Below are positions 34,544-46,045 of a stretch of 64,000 bases of DNA, one piece after another. The position numbers and the translations under genes are program-made. The notes beneath the pieces are model-generated. The model was not told the DNA's origin. It worked only from the letters and a program-made list of their open reading frames with translations, and searched no databases. This stretch comes from Pohlia nutans (lineage: Eukaryota > Streptophyta > Bryopsida > Bryales > Mniaceae). The DNA lies in assembly GCA_022496805.1 (NCBI GenBank), contig CM040091.1:18962336-19026335 (forward strand), in the 5' to 3' direction. The stretch's first letter is position 1; each line of letters starts with the position of its first letter.

Positions 34544-34785
34544 TTAACCCTTAAACGACAATGCAAGCCCCACGAGCTTGGTTATATTTTGGGAGAATCT
34601 TACTCATAACTTCTACTCCATTGCGTCAAATGGGGTTTTTAAAGTGCCAAACCGAGCACCTTAGAGAGATTTATACTTCTTTAGAATAGAGCCAAAGTAA
34701 ATAAAAAACAGAATCATGCTTAAAATGAAATTTAAAAGAGATTTTGGGTGTGGTATCAGGAAAGCATATGTCGTTTAAGGGTTAA
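34544..34785. mobile_element. TTAA-flanked mini-element, 242 bp
   Basis: Ends TTAACCCTTAAACGACA are identical inverted repeats of 17 bp. The left subterminal GCAAGCCCCACGAGCTTGGT matches the right subterminal of 44812-45182, defining a second TTAA subfamily. Confidence 0.75.
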
Positions 34786-35239
34786 AATTGGATTCTACTA
34801 TCTTGTATTGAAATCACACAATCGGAGCGTTTCCCTGTTAAATGATTACCTCATTCAAACAAGGGTCTTCAATTCTATGGATAGCATGAAAATGTTCTTT
34901 GATGAATACATGACTGATATCGAACTTGACAACATACACAACACCATGCAATATTGAGTTGAGTGTGGATGTGCAAGCCATGAACTGCTGCGGTGTTCAT
35001 CTCAAGTGTAGGGTTAACCTACGGTATTAGTGACACAACGGTCATGTATTCTAAATCAAGCAGTGAGCCGAGGATGATAAATAAAGGAGATTCTTGTTAT
35101 GATGTTTAAAAGTGCCTGAAATGACCCAATTATATTGAAGGCTTGTTTCCTATTTTGAAGATACTAGAATCCCTATTTATCTTTATGCCATTGGAGTCTT
35201 GCACAGTTATTAATCCAGTTTTTATTTTTGTCTCTTCAG

Positions 35240-35508
35240 AGACAAAAATCTAAGGAGCTTGTGAACAAAGAGATTCCATTGAAGTATCTGGACGTAGACG
35301 AGGAGCGCACGCGGTTGGTGCTCAGCAACAGGAAAGCCCTGGCAGTGAATCAGTTTGTGTTCAGAATTGGTATAGTTGTGGAGGGAACGGTGCAAACTGT
35401 GAAGCTTTCATCGAAATTAGAGGAGTGAGCGGGCTCTTGCTTATCAGCCACATTAGGCACAACCGCCTCACCACTGTGGAGACTGTTCATCACCCGGCGA
35501 CAAGTTGA
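35240..35508 (+). pseudogene. rps1: Plastid ribosomal protein S1 fragment, frameshifted
   Basis: Following an AG acceptor-like TCTCTTCAG, the frame reads KELVNKEIPLKYLDVDEERT and RLVLSNRKALAVNQF, close to the segment joining two S1 RNA-binding domains of nuclear-encoded chloroplast 30S protein S1. The match continues in another frame from 35404 as AFIEIRGVSGLLLISHIRHN, equivalent to the next S1 domain, and ends at TGA 35506. The conserved Pro-Tyr-Gly before AF is lost at the shift. It lacks the rest of the protein, so it is a captured or duplicated gene fragment and not a working gene. It sits 20 bp before a TTAA end. Confidence 0.65.
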
Positions 35509-35529
35509 AGGAACGCAAAAACCTCAATA

Positions 35530-35935
35530 TTAACCCCTAAGCGTCCACTGTGTATTTTTTTAGTGTAGGAAAGTTGGACCCCCGCTGCAACTCATTTGTT
35601 TGTGTGAAAATGACTTCAGTTTATGAGTTACATCCAGGAGATGAAAAAGTTTTCAACGACTTTGCTCACGAAAGTTAGAATATTTTGTTATACATATTGT
35701 AGGGGTTGATTTTTGTTCAAAAGTATATTTGTATACTTATGTTAATGACTATATATGAATGGATTTTTTTTGTGTATACATATTGTCACTTGTATATTTA
35801 TTGTTGCAATTGTATGTGTATTACCTCATTTCACAAAAAAAAAAGTTGTATATAGGGGGTTTTTAGAGTAGGCAGCGCACGCACGTGATTCTAGGTTTTA
35901 ATGAACGGTGCACCCCCCGAGAAGATAATTAGATG
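35530..35935. mobile_element. TTAA element left end with nested GC-box foldback remnant
   Basis: TTAACCCCTAAGCGTCCACT is a typical left terminus. Farther in, GCACGTGATTCTAGG ... GGTGCACCCCCCGAGAA resembles the CACGTTGTTTCTA ... GTGAACCCCCCGAGAG text inside the element at 56494-57346. No nearby right end; the next outward-facing one is at 38521-38537, about 3 kb away, with only 11 terminal bases in common. Confidence 0.4.
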
Positions 35936-36160
35936 ATGATATTTCATAAGTATACTCGGGGAAGTCACTTAGTGTAAAATTTGGGTACATATGAGCAAAA
36001 AAAGGGTATTAAATGGGGGCTTTGAAATAATTGGAATATTATACTATTTATAGAATATGCAGGATTATATATATTATAGGAATATTCCTAAACTATTCCC
36101 AAATCGATTTTAAAATTCCTTATATTACTTCTATAAGATTATAATTTTTTATCTCAAATG
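35936..36160 (+). repeat. Dispersed AT-rich repeat, inverted copy at 57975-58200
   Basis: Shared blocks on opposite strands include GGGAAGTCACT, AATTGGAATATT and GGAATATT(C/T)(C/T)TA in the same order. Confidence 0.45.
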
Positions 36161-36696
36161 AATAAAAGACACCCTATATTTGTCCTCTCATAGTTATTTA
36201 ATTTCTTGAAAGTGAATTCACCGGGTATGTATAAAGAAAATATGTTTAGGAGGTGAGGAGGGACATTGATTGTATTAGTGTGAATGTACTCTCTTCTATG
36301 GTTGGACGGAAGAGCTCTTAACTTACATTTTTTTAGTGTTTTTCCCAAAGGTTTGTCTTTTGTGTTATTACATTTTGGGTGTCTTGTCCCAAAGGTTTGT
36401 CTTTTTTATTACCATATATTTGGAGGATTTTCCAAAGGCTTGTCTAGTCGTGAATTTGTAGATGTTTGATTCAATAAAAATTAGTATGCGCTTGTGTTCT
36501 ATGGATGCAGATAAAGTAGAGGCGGTTTACAAAGCTACGGTGTTGGATGAGCATGTGTGGGTCAAGTCTACTGTTTGCTTATAGAATAGTTGGCAAAGTC
36601 AACATTGCATTGTTTTCACCGTGTTCATTTGTTTTGTTTGTTTTAGTCTTGAAGTCTCTTTGGGTGTACTAAAATCCTCACTTTGTTGAGCACTTG

Positions 36697-36845
36697 AAGA
36701 TAGATAGAAACTGTGTACTTCTTTCGAAGCCGACGTGTATAAAGTGTCTGTTTGTTTTAACAATGAACCAGTGCCCACCGGACAAAGGGCCATTGGTGCA
36801 AAACTACTCTCCCCTTCTGGGAATAGACACTTTAGTGACTCTAGT
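36697..36845 (+). repeat. GATA-headed dispersed repeat, copy B
   Basis: Starts GATAGATAGAAACT and contains ATAAAGTGTCTGTTTG, CCAGTGCCCACCGGACAAAG, AAACTACTCTCCCCTTC and AGACACTTTAGTGAC. Confidence 0.5.
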
Positions 36846-37215
36846 AACAAGTACTAGTAACATTGGTAACAATGAGTGTTTAGATCTAGTAGGGGTATAA
36901 TTTGGTGTTTGTTTTGTTCATGGTCGCCAAATCATGGTTCCTCGGTCGGTTGGTGAAACACGTTGTATTAGAGTTATATGGTCCGGGTTTGATTCCCTTT
37001 GAGTCCGTCTGAGCAGTAGTGTGATATACATGCTTTGGTGTTGCGAGTGAGTTATTATAAGCAGGAAAGTTGTATCAACCATTCGGCCCCGTCCCGCCTA
37101 TCTGAGACAACTGATTATTTTTGGGTTTGATCTAAGAATTATAAAGGAAATAAGTAGTGGTGTTAACCACTACCCCCTCTCCTATTCTTTTTTCTTCTTC
37201 TTTCTTTTGTTCTAG

Positions 37216-37666
37216 TTATTCTGTTGGTAGAAGTTGGTTATTTTCTATTTTTCTTTTATGTACAATAGTTGACCCAACATGTTGTATTGCAATGGTGTTT
37301 ATATCTTTGAATGTGTGTTTAATGGAGGTTACGGGTAGATTAAAATTTATTTTCAAGGATTTTCATTGAGGGAATGTGCATTGTACCTCTAGCTCCTGCC
37401 GTGATGACTATAAGTGGATCGACTTTCCAACCTAGATTAATGATGTTGTTGATAAGTAGTTGGTATTCTTGGATTTTGTTTCCAATTTTTTCTTGTGGGA
37501 ATTTGTCGTTACAATATGTAAATTCAATAAATTGTATTGTGAGGTTGTCTACTGGGTTTGGTGGTAGATCATTTTTGTACGAGAGTCCTGAACACTTGAA
37601 CTTTATAGCATGAATGATTGTTGTTTGTAGTGAAACCTTGACGTCATTGCTATTTTGTAAATGCTC
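37216..37666 (-). pseudogene. Retroelement-like C-terminal protein fragment, about 150 codons
   Basis: A stop-free minus-strand segment without a usable start ATG includes PPNPVDNLTIQFIEFTYCND, GNKIQEYQLLINNIINLGWK and VDPLIVITAGARGTMHIP. The pattern 'KI-x-EY-x-LI ... GW-x-V-x-PLIVITAGARG-x-x-H' looks like the region downstream of the polymerase domain in non-LTR-type retroelements, but no reverse transcriptase catalytic motif (YXDD) is visible. It ends at TAA 37216-37218. Identification is tentative. Confidence 0.35.
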
Positions 37667-37752
37667 TTAATTTAATTGTAAAAGTTGGATTCAATGTTTG
37701 TAAACATTTAGAAGTCTTTGTGGAGAATCCGTCGAACTTTCGGAAACTGAAA

Positions 37753-38135
37753 TAAGGTGGAGGTACAGAAAACCGTGCAGTAGGCTTCAGGGCTACTCCC
37801 ATAAATTTACCCAGTCTAGTTCCAGAAAGTGTCCAAGAGTGCATTAATTCCGTGCATGCTTGGAAAAATTGAGTGCTTCTAATTGGTGCAGAAGCGCTTT
37901 ATTTTGAGAATCCAACCTGTCATGAAAACCAGGACCCTATGAACGGTTTATGGCCACTCTATGAGTCCACTCTCAAAAATTCACAAGAAATTATAGACTT
38001 ACTCGAAAATGTGTTTTTTTGGGGAATGGATTTGCACTGACTTTGCAGACCATCAAAAAATTCTAAACTTTTTCCACCACTGTCCTAAGTAAGTAAACCT
38101 GAAATTTGCACGGTTTCTGGCACCTCTACCTTACA
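37753..38135. mobile_element. TAAGGT-ended TIR element, 383 bp
   Basis: The ends are TAAGGTGGAGGTACAGAAAA and, read inward, TAAGGTAGAGGTGCCAGAAA, each followed by CCGTGCA. The interior is homologous to 21698-22081 (about the same length), although the terminal 25 bp differ, so ends and interior have evolved separately. Confidence 0.65.
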
Positions 38136-40209
38136 TTAAACCTTGTAAAGAAATTTAGACACAATTGATTTAATTTGTTATTGTGCAGCTATTTCAATTA
38201 TCTATATGAGTATGTTGATGCATATGAACGTCTGTGGTATGTGCACTTTCGATTTAGTTGTAGTCTTCATGTTTCTGGATTTTGCAGAATTTTTAGGGTG
38301 TTATTTTTGGATTTGCTTGCTCAATTCATTGTCATGCAAAAGTGCTATTTTTCTGTGTGCACTCCCTCAAAACACCTAGTTCTATGTTTTAGGTTGAAAA
38401 AAAACAAAATAATATCCTATCCATTACCAACCTTCTGAATGCACACTATAAAATTTGTTAATTTGTACGTATTTATAAACACGTAGGGGTTGCATAATTT
38501 AGTTCTCGAGAAAAGTATAACTAACATTAGGGGTTAACTTCTAAATTTCTTTTAAACTCCATATGTATGATATCGTATATTTTCTTGTAATCAAATTTAC
38601 AACTGTAAGCCTCACTCTAGGCTAAAGATTATCACAAATAATTCTTTGACTATAGAGTCTACTCTTGAAAGAGGGCATCAAGGGTAGCATACGCCATCTT
38701 GGTCTTGATGACCAACTTGGTAGCACTTCCCGCAGCAGACTATTCATTCACACTAATTCTTTAGGCCACATATACTCTCTCATCATGAATAACAAATTTA
38801 TTGGAGTAGTATGGCTTATGAACAAGTCATAGTGATAAGAGGTCCATTTTTGATACAACCCTAAAGACTTTTATCATTAACCTTGTTCTAACTCCTAAAA
38901 AATGTGGATGGGTGGTTGCAAGCTACAGTCACCCAGGCTTTTTGTCCCGGTTTACAAATTGGAGCACTTTCCCAATCTTTGAAAAATCGTCAATAAATAT
39001 TGGGATGGAATTTTGTGACCAAAAAAATTGCATTGTTTCTAGAATTCCAAAGTTAAGATGTATACTACAATAGAGTTTGCAAAATTTCAATCTTTCTATC
39101 CAAATTAAGCATTTCTACTTGGATTTGGTAGCATGTCGCTTATCAAAAGTGCACCTATTTTATGGGAAATGCTAGAAAGGGGTCAAATTTGAACTTCAAA
39201 AATTTATAGCAACATACCACAAGTGTGTACAAAGCTACCATATTTTATTTTATTTGGTATTACGCTTCTTTTTTAATTAATTTTTTTGTGATGTTTTTGT
39301 TTATTAAGATTTTTGTGCAGTTAAAACTTTTTTTTTGGATTTTTTTTGGAAATGAAATAATGGTTCAATTTCAGAGGTGGAATATGAAATGCCTTTTTCA
39401 TAAAACCTAGCTAAGGATGTTATGTAAAAAAGGCTTTAATTACCCCTACTGGGTAAAAAACAAAAGGTTGTTGAGTAAAGCCCAAAGTCTTGAAATTAAC
39501 TTAACAATTGCTAAAGTGAAAGTATTAGCATAAACCCTATTTGGGATGATGAAATTTTTGATCTAATTGAAAGTTGAGAGGTGCACGTTACAACGCTAGT
39601 GCATGAGTTGCACTGAAACTTAACTGCACAAGCTGCACTCCCCACTTAGTAGACCGTAGCTTGCAATCACCTGGATGCACCATTTTTATATGATATTTTT
39701 AGATGTATTGAATATAGGAGTACCTCGAGAAGTACATTTTTTCTATTTCAAAATTAATTATATAAAGAGGAGCCCAAATCATTAGGAAATTATTTTCTAT
39801 AAAAAAATCTATTTTATATGACCAAAAAGAAAAGCGTAGAGAATATCGACAAAATTTGGCATTTTTTGAAAAGCAATTTTCCAAAACTATAAATAATTTG
39901 ACATGACCTACCAACTTTTATGCCCGGGTACGATATTGAAGACCTTTTTATACAACTTAGGAACAACCAGCTTTCACCAAAACCAAGCTTTGTTGAATAC
40001 AAACTCTATGTAATTTTAAACTTCAAAAATCAAAAGCTATGTGCCAAAACTTGCTCAGCCAAAATATTCAAACATATTCAAACATATTCACATGATATTC
40101 CTATCAAAACCCTAATTTCATCAACCCTAACAAAAGAAAAGGATTGTTTGCATGCCAATGATCCAAACACATCCAATGTTGAGTTGGTCTTCACTCAATC
40201 TTGATATCT
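38136..40209. other. AT-rich intergenic, 3' side of the membrane protein gene
   Basis: One outward TTAA right end (ATTAGGGGTTAA, to 38537) without near partner. A triple ATTCAAACAT direct repeat occurs at about 40068-40092. No gene recognised. Confidence 0.35.
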
Positions 40210-42413
40210 TCAGCCATCCGAAAGAAGAGACTCAGTTTCGAAGTTGCCTTGAATTTTTGACGTGGTATTTTCAAATGAAGATTTGCATGAAAAGTAGAAT
40301 ACTACGCGTACGAGCATGGCAAAAGTGAAAACCATGGGCATGATCAACACGTTGAGACACAATTGGAGAGCCCATAGAGTGGGTCTCCCATTGAGAAAAA
40401 CAATGGCTTCACACTGAGGGTAGCTACTGAGGTCCGGGTATTGGATTGTGGTACTCATAAACACGTCACGGTAATTCTGAAAAACCAACCCAGGGAAAAC
40501 GCGCGGCAACATGTAAAGAAAGAGAAGGGATGCCATGAGAGCAAACACCTTGAGCCGCTTCCCGGTTGTCAACGCCACACTCCTTGCCAACGCGGCCCGG
40601 CCATAAACCCCCTCTATGACGGATACACAAAACGCAAACTCGAGGAACATGAGCATGATCATCAAGGGAAGCACTTTTGCCACCATATTGATGCCGATGT
40701 CGAGTACGGGATTCATGTCTTGCAAACGGTCAAAGAAAGGTAAGATCCCGGGTATGGTGAGAATACCGGTCAACGCCACGTCGGAGGCCTTGGAAATCAA
40801 AAACACCCAAAACGAAGTAACGATCATGCGCCCGTACGCTTTTGGAATGGATCTTGATGTGACATCGAGGCTCTTGTTGTACATGCTCGCGGCCACGGTC
40901 ATGGATATGGTGGCGAGATTGATGAAGAAGGCTGTTTGGCCTAGCATACTATGCAATGCACCCAAGGTGAATTCGGGCTTGCGTGGCCGCATGGAACTGA
41001 CCTCCTCAACTGTTAGGATACTCGGCCATAGAGAAACCTGATATTTAAGTGACATATTAGAAAACTTAGTACATCAATTTCTACGACCATGGCTTTCGAT
41101 TTTTCCTTAACCCCTATAGGACCAAGTATTCATGGTTTTAAAATGACAAATTCATATTTACTAAGACTCAATATCAATGTATAGTAATTTTCACTCATAA
41201 AGGTATCCAAAACCTCCAACTACTTTGCAATGCTTGGCATGTCATTGAATGGTTTGTTTGAATAGTAAATTGGTGGTTTTGAGTCTCAATTGTGGTGCTC
41301 TACATGCCACGGTTGGACCTAGAAGAAAAAAAATTCACATATATAGGACCTACTAGAAAAAACATGAGGCCTAATTTTGGAATTCTTGGTAGGAGTTAAA
41401 CTGAATAAAAACTCAACTTGTTATAGACTTTATTGCATGAATAAGAGGATTGTTAAAGACTGTAATAGGTCCAACTGTCTACTAGTAGAAACTCACAACT
41501 AGTAATACCCACAACTAGTGTAGTTCGTTATGTGGAGTTTTCTCGTGGGTCTTTTTGCTAATCTACGGAGACGGTGTTTTTAGTAGTGTTCCTTAAGTTT
41601 GTTCAAATGTTATTTGTTTCTGAATCAATACATGCTGAATGTTCTTCACTGATATCAAATTTGGTTCCATCTAAATTTTAATTCTTTTACAATATGATCA
41701 TTGTTTTTATATCAATTTCAATATTGAGGATAAAACTGTGGAAAATATGGATTCCTTCTTAAACCCTACTAAGTAGAATGAAAGAAAACATTTCACTGGA
41801 GATCATACCGTAGTACCATAGCAAGTTCGTCCTAAAATAATTCTAAAAATAAAAAACGTAAAAATTAGAAAATTCTGAAGACAGAAAAACGAAAATAGAA
41901 TAAATTAGTTTTTGAAATATTTTGTCATTTCTAAGCTATTTAAGGTCATTTTTACTGATTTTTTTGCTACAAAACGAAAATTGAGAAATTCAGTTTTCGA
42001 GAGGCGAACCTCATTTTTTTTTTTAAATAAATATTCGTTCGCCAGGTGGCGAACCTGCTATGGTGTTACGGTATCATTGCTAAAAACACACAGATTGCTT
42101 AAGTTGGTGGTTTAAGGGCAATCAACCATAATTACCTCATACTGAAACAATTGACAATCTAGGCAAAGAGAAATGGTACCACTTCATGACCATCGTCGAA
42201 GTCGTCCACAATGCCCTGGGGATGCACCAACAGCAACGTCCGGAGCACATTCAACACGGAGAAGGGAGCGGCAGTGGCAACGGTGATGAGAAGAAACGCC
42301 AGGCGATGGCGCTTCACCAACCTTGCTGCCTCTTTCACGCACCCCACCAATCCCACACTACTACTTTCTGCAGGAGCCCCAGCAGCAGCAACAACAAGTT
42401 TCGACGAGTCCAT
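40210..42413 (-). CDS. Polytopic membrane protein of plant-specific uncharacterised family, 353 aa, two exons
   Basis: Exon 1 is 42413-42180 (78 codons from ATG) and exon 2 is 41037-40210; the GTG|GTACCA donor and TATCAG| acceptor are phase 0 and give one frame ending in TGA. Hydrophobic segments lie at about residues 37-62, 112-130, 148-178, 190-222, 240-262 and 296-328, so about six membrane spans. The run IPKAYGRMIVTSFW followed later by SVIEGVYGRAALARS fits a family of plant transmembrane proteins of unknown function in which a 'VW-x-R-x-x-VT-x-x-W' span precedes an 'ED-VYG' loop. Base composition is clearly richer in GC than the flanks, as for a conserved gene. The 1.14-kb intron has absorbed a TTAA element and a 268-bp TA element. 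The protein's role is unknown. Confidence 0.75.
41107..41399. mobile_element. TTAA-flanked MITE in the gene intron, 293 bp
   Basis: The left end TTAACCCCTATAGGACCAAG and the right end, read inward, TTAACTCCTACCAAGAATTC, align with a 4-base gap. It is related in its terminus to 46046-46619. Confidence 0.55.
41806..42073 (+). mobile_element. TA-flanked 268-bp MITE, copy 1 (intron)
   Basis: Inside TA borders the ends are CCGTAGTACCATAGCA and, read inward, CCGTAACACCATAGCAGG. Near the right end GTTCGCCAGGTGGCGAAC is an 18-bp perfect palindrome. The copy at 53889-54156 has exactly the same length and orientation. The TA duplication suggests Tc1/mariner. Confidence 0.8.
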
Positions 42414-42492
42414 TATACTTTGTCCTTCGATTCAATCGGACTTAACTTTCTGATTTTGCAGCTGCACTAAATGACTAATCTTAATGCACTCG

Positions 42493-42672
42493 TTAGAAGG
42501 AAATGTGTCGTTTTTCACTTACTAAAAATGAAAAAGAAATGAATCGGCGCCACGCACATGGGCTATGTTACCTGTGCTGATGAGTGGTTTTGGTCACAAG
42601 AAGACAGAAACATAAGTATAATACTCCGCCACTATTCACTGTTCCCTTATTGAAAAACGACAGGTTTTCTAG
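42493..42672 (-). mobile_element. CTAG-bordered MITE, copy 2, 180 bp
   Basis: The reverse complement matches 30770-30958, including both CGTTTTTCA-type terminal blocks. It runs directly into a GATA-headed repeat, so the two may be parts of a compound insertion. Confidence 0.65.
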
Positions 42673-42800
42673 ATAGATAGATAAGAACTCCGGTCCCTAT
42701 TATGGGTGAATAAAGTGTCTGCTCCTTTAGCCACTAATCCAGTGCCCACAGGACAAAGGGTTAATGGTGCTAAACTACTCTCCCCTTTCAGGAATACAGG
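42671..42800 (+). repeat. GATA-headed dispersed repeat, copy C
   Basis: Contains AGATAGATAGATAAGAACT, ATAAAGTGTCTGCTCC, CCAGTGCCCACAGGACAAAG and AAACTACTCTCCCCTTTC as in copies A and B. Confidence 0.5.
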
Positions 42801-43318
42801 TCTTCTACTAGTGACCAAATGACTAGTCTTAATGCACTAAATGACTAAATGCACCAAGTATTTAACGTTGGCGGAATATACTTAGAGAGATCTGAAACTG
42901 TACGCTCAAGAGGCTAGCTGGCTAGCTCACACAATCATGTTGTGTCTCTCTTCGACTGAGTGTATATTTCAAGTGTTTTGAACACACATTTTATGGTTAA
43001 CTATTGTCGGCCGGAGGAGTGAATACAACCTGCCTGTCTGTCCAAGTTAGGTGCTATCTGATCTGCACAGGCTGTGTTCCTGGAGTCCCGGCTTTTAACT
43101 AATAAGTCCTCACTCGCTCCTGAATTCCTTGCAATACAACCACGTATTGTAACGTACACGAGCTTGTCGGTAAACGGGACCACTCAACTCACTCTTCATA
43201 CTCTATTATATAATGCTGGGTGGTGCACAGCAGTTTCGCCTGAAAATTATCATGTTTTGAAGTCATGTTAGCTAGCATGGGCTCACCTAGTCTATTATCA
43301 CTACACCGAATGGCGTAT
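42801..43318. other. Intergenic, upstream of TTAA cluster
   Basis: No gene recognised; short palindrome GCTAGCTGGCTAGC at about 42913. Confidence 0.35.
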
Positions 43319-44129
43319 TTAACCCTTTAGTGCCTAGGGTACTGTAGCAGACAGCTCTGGATTTCAGTGGGTTTTTCCACTGTGGTTGAGACTACCAAAA
43401 ATAGAATGGGTTAAATTAGAAAGTAACCGTACAATTCTATTCTCAACTCGAGAGCACACATTTTATTAAAATTTGAGAATCATCCGATGGTGGGATCGGA
43501 AGATTATAGTATGTATTTGAACTGTATAATGCACGCTCAAAAATGAGATTTTGGGGGGTGTGTGACTTCAAAGTTAAATAGAATTTGAGGTAAATTTTCA
43601 AAAATAAAAGCAAAGACGTTCAGCTATGCCCTATGTCAACACCTCTCTGTTGCAATCTTTCATATCAAAAATAGACTCACACATAATTATTGTGAGATTT
43701 ATAAGTGAAAGTGACTTGTCCATGTACGGTTTAGGACAAAATTTTATACGTTGAAAATTGACAGGAGTGAATACATTAGTCAAGATCGGATTACACACAC
43801 TAATGGAAGATGAAGAAGAGAATACAATCCAAAAAAATAATACAAGATAACAAACTTCCAAACACAAGAAATACTACACAATACATATGTTGTATTTGTA
43901 AGTATTTACTGTATTTTCAAGTATTTGCAGTATTTTTGCGTTCTGTTGATAGGTATTTTGATAGTTGTACAATTCCAAATTGAAATTTTCTTTTTCTGGA
44001 AGGTGCGTAATGTATGTGCGCAAATCTGAACTTCAGAACTGAAGTTCCAATTCTTCACGGATTCTTTGTTATTTGCATTTCCGACGTTGCAGTGACCATA
44101 ATCTGGCTTGCTAGGCACTAAAGGGTTAA
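43319..44129 (-). mobile_element. 811-bp TTAA family, copy 2
   Basis: The termini TTAACCCTTTAGTGCCTAGG and TAGGCACTAAAGGGTTAA are intact. Almost identical to copy 1 (inverted) and copy 3 (same orientation). Its right TTAA is also the left TTAA of the next element. Confidence 0.85.
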
Positions 44130-44672
44130 CCCTTAAACGTACCACTCCTTTGTAGGAAAGTCAAACTACACAATTTAGCCTTCAAGATTTATCAAAATAT
44201 ATTTTGTAATATTTTTCATGCATGGAATTGAATGTTTCCTATCAGTCTTGAAATTTTCAGATTTTTTTTATTTAATATGGCCTTTTTAACAAATTTTTAA
44301 GTCAAATACTTCAAAAAATATTTTTTATTACAAAAAAGCTTTAAAAAATTAATATTTTTTTGGGAGCGGGTACAAATTACAATGGAGAATCACATGATAT
44401 GTTTTCCATAGAAATTTTTTATTTAAATTTTGAAATTCGAAAGGTGAACATCCTATGTAGTGTAATTCAAACCTTGAGCTACAAAGCTTGCACAAGCAAT
44501 AAAATACTCAATAATTGGAATTTTTAAGATTTGAAAAGTGGAGTACAAACTAGACTTAATAAACTTCATTTTCTTAGTTGGGTGTATTAGCAACAAAAGT
44601 CATCTTCAAGATCAAAATTGGGTTTGACCAACAAACGTCCAGAAACTGGACGCTGGGACGTTTAGGGGTTAA
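44126..44672. mobile_element. TTAA-flanked MITE (CGTCC subfamily), 547 bp
   Basis: Ends TTAACCCTTAAACGTACCAC and, read inward, TTAACCCCTAAACGTCCCAG. The subterminal GGACGCTGGGACGTTTAGGG is shared with 13592-14176. It shares its first four bases with the last four of the 811-bp copy before it. Confidence 0.75.
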
Positions 44673-44811
44673 TGTCCCCAGACACTATTTAATGTTAGGG
44701 AGATATAGTGTCCTTGTAAGAAAAAAATGAATGTAGTGTTCCAATGACATATGACAACTTCATGATAAGTATGGCATGTCACCTCATGTCACTCTCATTA
44801 CTCAGCCCTTA

Positions 44812-45182
44812 AACGTCAAGAGGGCCTGAATGGGGCAGCCCGGAAGGAATCTAAATTTTTTTGGGGAATTTTTTTTTCTTTTCTTTTTTTCTTTTTTGGC
44901 AAAAACGGCTCTGCAGTGCACTGCTGGCTAGCACTGTAGCACTGCGGCACTACTGAACTTCAGCTGCCCCAACCTCATAACTTGTTCAATTTGATAACTT
45001 TGATTGCTTACCAATGATTCCACAATCTCTCAAATGAGGCGAAAATTTGGAATCTAGATCGCTTTTTCAGTAGCTTTCCAACGCAACAAGTCTCGCTTTA
45101 TTTGGTTGAGAAAATCTACTTTTTTCTCCAATTATTCCTTTATACCAAGCCCGTGGGGCTTGCTTTGACGTTTAAGGGTTAA
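44812..45182. mobile_element. TTAA-type element with mutated left border, about 371 bp
   Basis: The right end, read inward, is TTAACCCTTAAACGTCAAAG then GCAAGCCCCACGGGCTTGGT, matching 34544-34785. The left end GCCCTTAAACGTCAAGAGGG lacks TTAA. Internal palindromic GCACTG/CAGTGC text surrounds 44920-44950. Confidence 0.6.
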
Positions 45183-46045
45183 AAGAAACATGACACTATC
45201 AATGAAAGAGGGAATGACAAGTGGCAAACTCCTATGTAGTGTCAAGGGATACTATTTCTCTTCACTTTTGAACAAGTTGTGGTAAAAGACATCAATTCTC
45301 CTCCAATTCTAAATACGCCATTTAGTGTAGTAGAAATTTGGTTCTTTTACACCAGTCCTTGTAACTTAATTAGTTCAATTTAACAACATTTTTAAGAAAA
45401 GAATTGAGACACAAGAGATTTGGACCAAAATTATCCCACTAGAGTATGTATATATATCGCGTATGGTAGTGCATGCATGCATGCTCCCCATAGCAATTCC
45501 TCTACCATAATGGTTGTGTTGGATTCTAGAATGGATCCACCTACTCTATTACATTACGCACAGTCACTAATATACATGTGGTTTGTTTAAACAGGTCTAT
45601 TGAGATTCAAATGGTCACAAAGGACAAGAATTGAGTCACAAGGCACCATTTAAGTTACAAATGAAGAGTTTAAAATGACAACATTCCTACTAGTGAGTAG
45701 TGACACTCCCCACGATGGAATTTGGCACCCAAATCGGTCATGCTAGACATTGGCACATGCGAACGTAGTCTATTATACAATGCAACATGAGGATCCGCTA
45801 CTGAAATTATCTTGACAAACTTTGACAAGGGCCAACTTAGTCTATTATAATGCAGGCTGTGCACACATGTACAACAAGACGCGCGGTTCTACCTTTGAAA
45901 TTGTCATGTGAAATACTATTCTTGTATAAAATTCTCCCTTTTCATATAACATTCTTGAACCGCCATATCTTGATCTCTTTTCTACAAAGCCATTGTAGAG
46001 GCATCATTTCTTGACAGTGAAGAATGATGTCTCTATAGTTAGCTC
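45183..46045. other. Intergenic, no gene recognised
   Basis: Contains GTGCATGCATGCATGC at about 45472; no coding signal. Confidence 0.35.

Noticed and set aside
35530..38537. A single 3-kb TTAA element from TTAACCCCTAAGCG to ATTAGGGGTTAA
   Set aside because: Only 11 terminal bases agree and the interior has unrelated pieces (retroelement fragment, TAAGGT element). Two half-elements are as likely.
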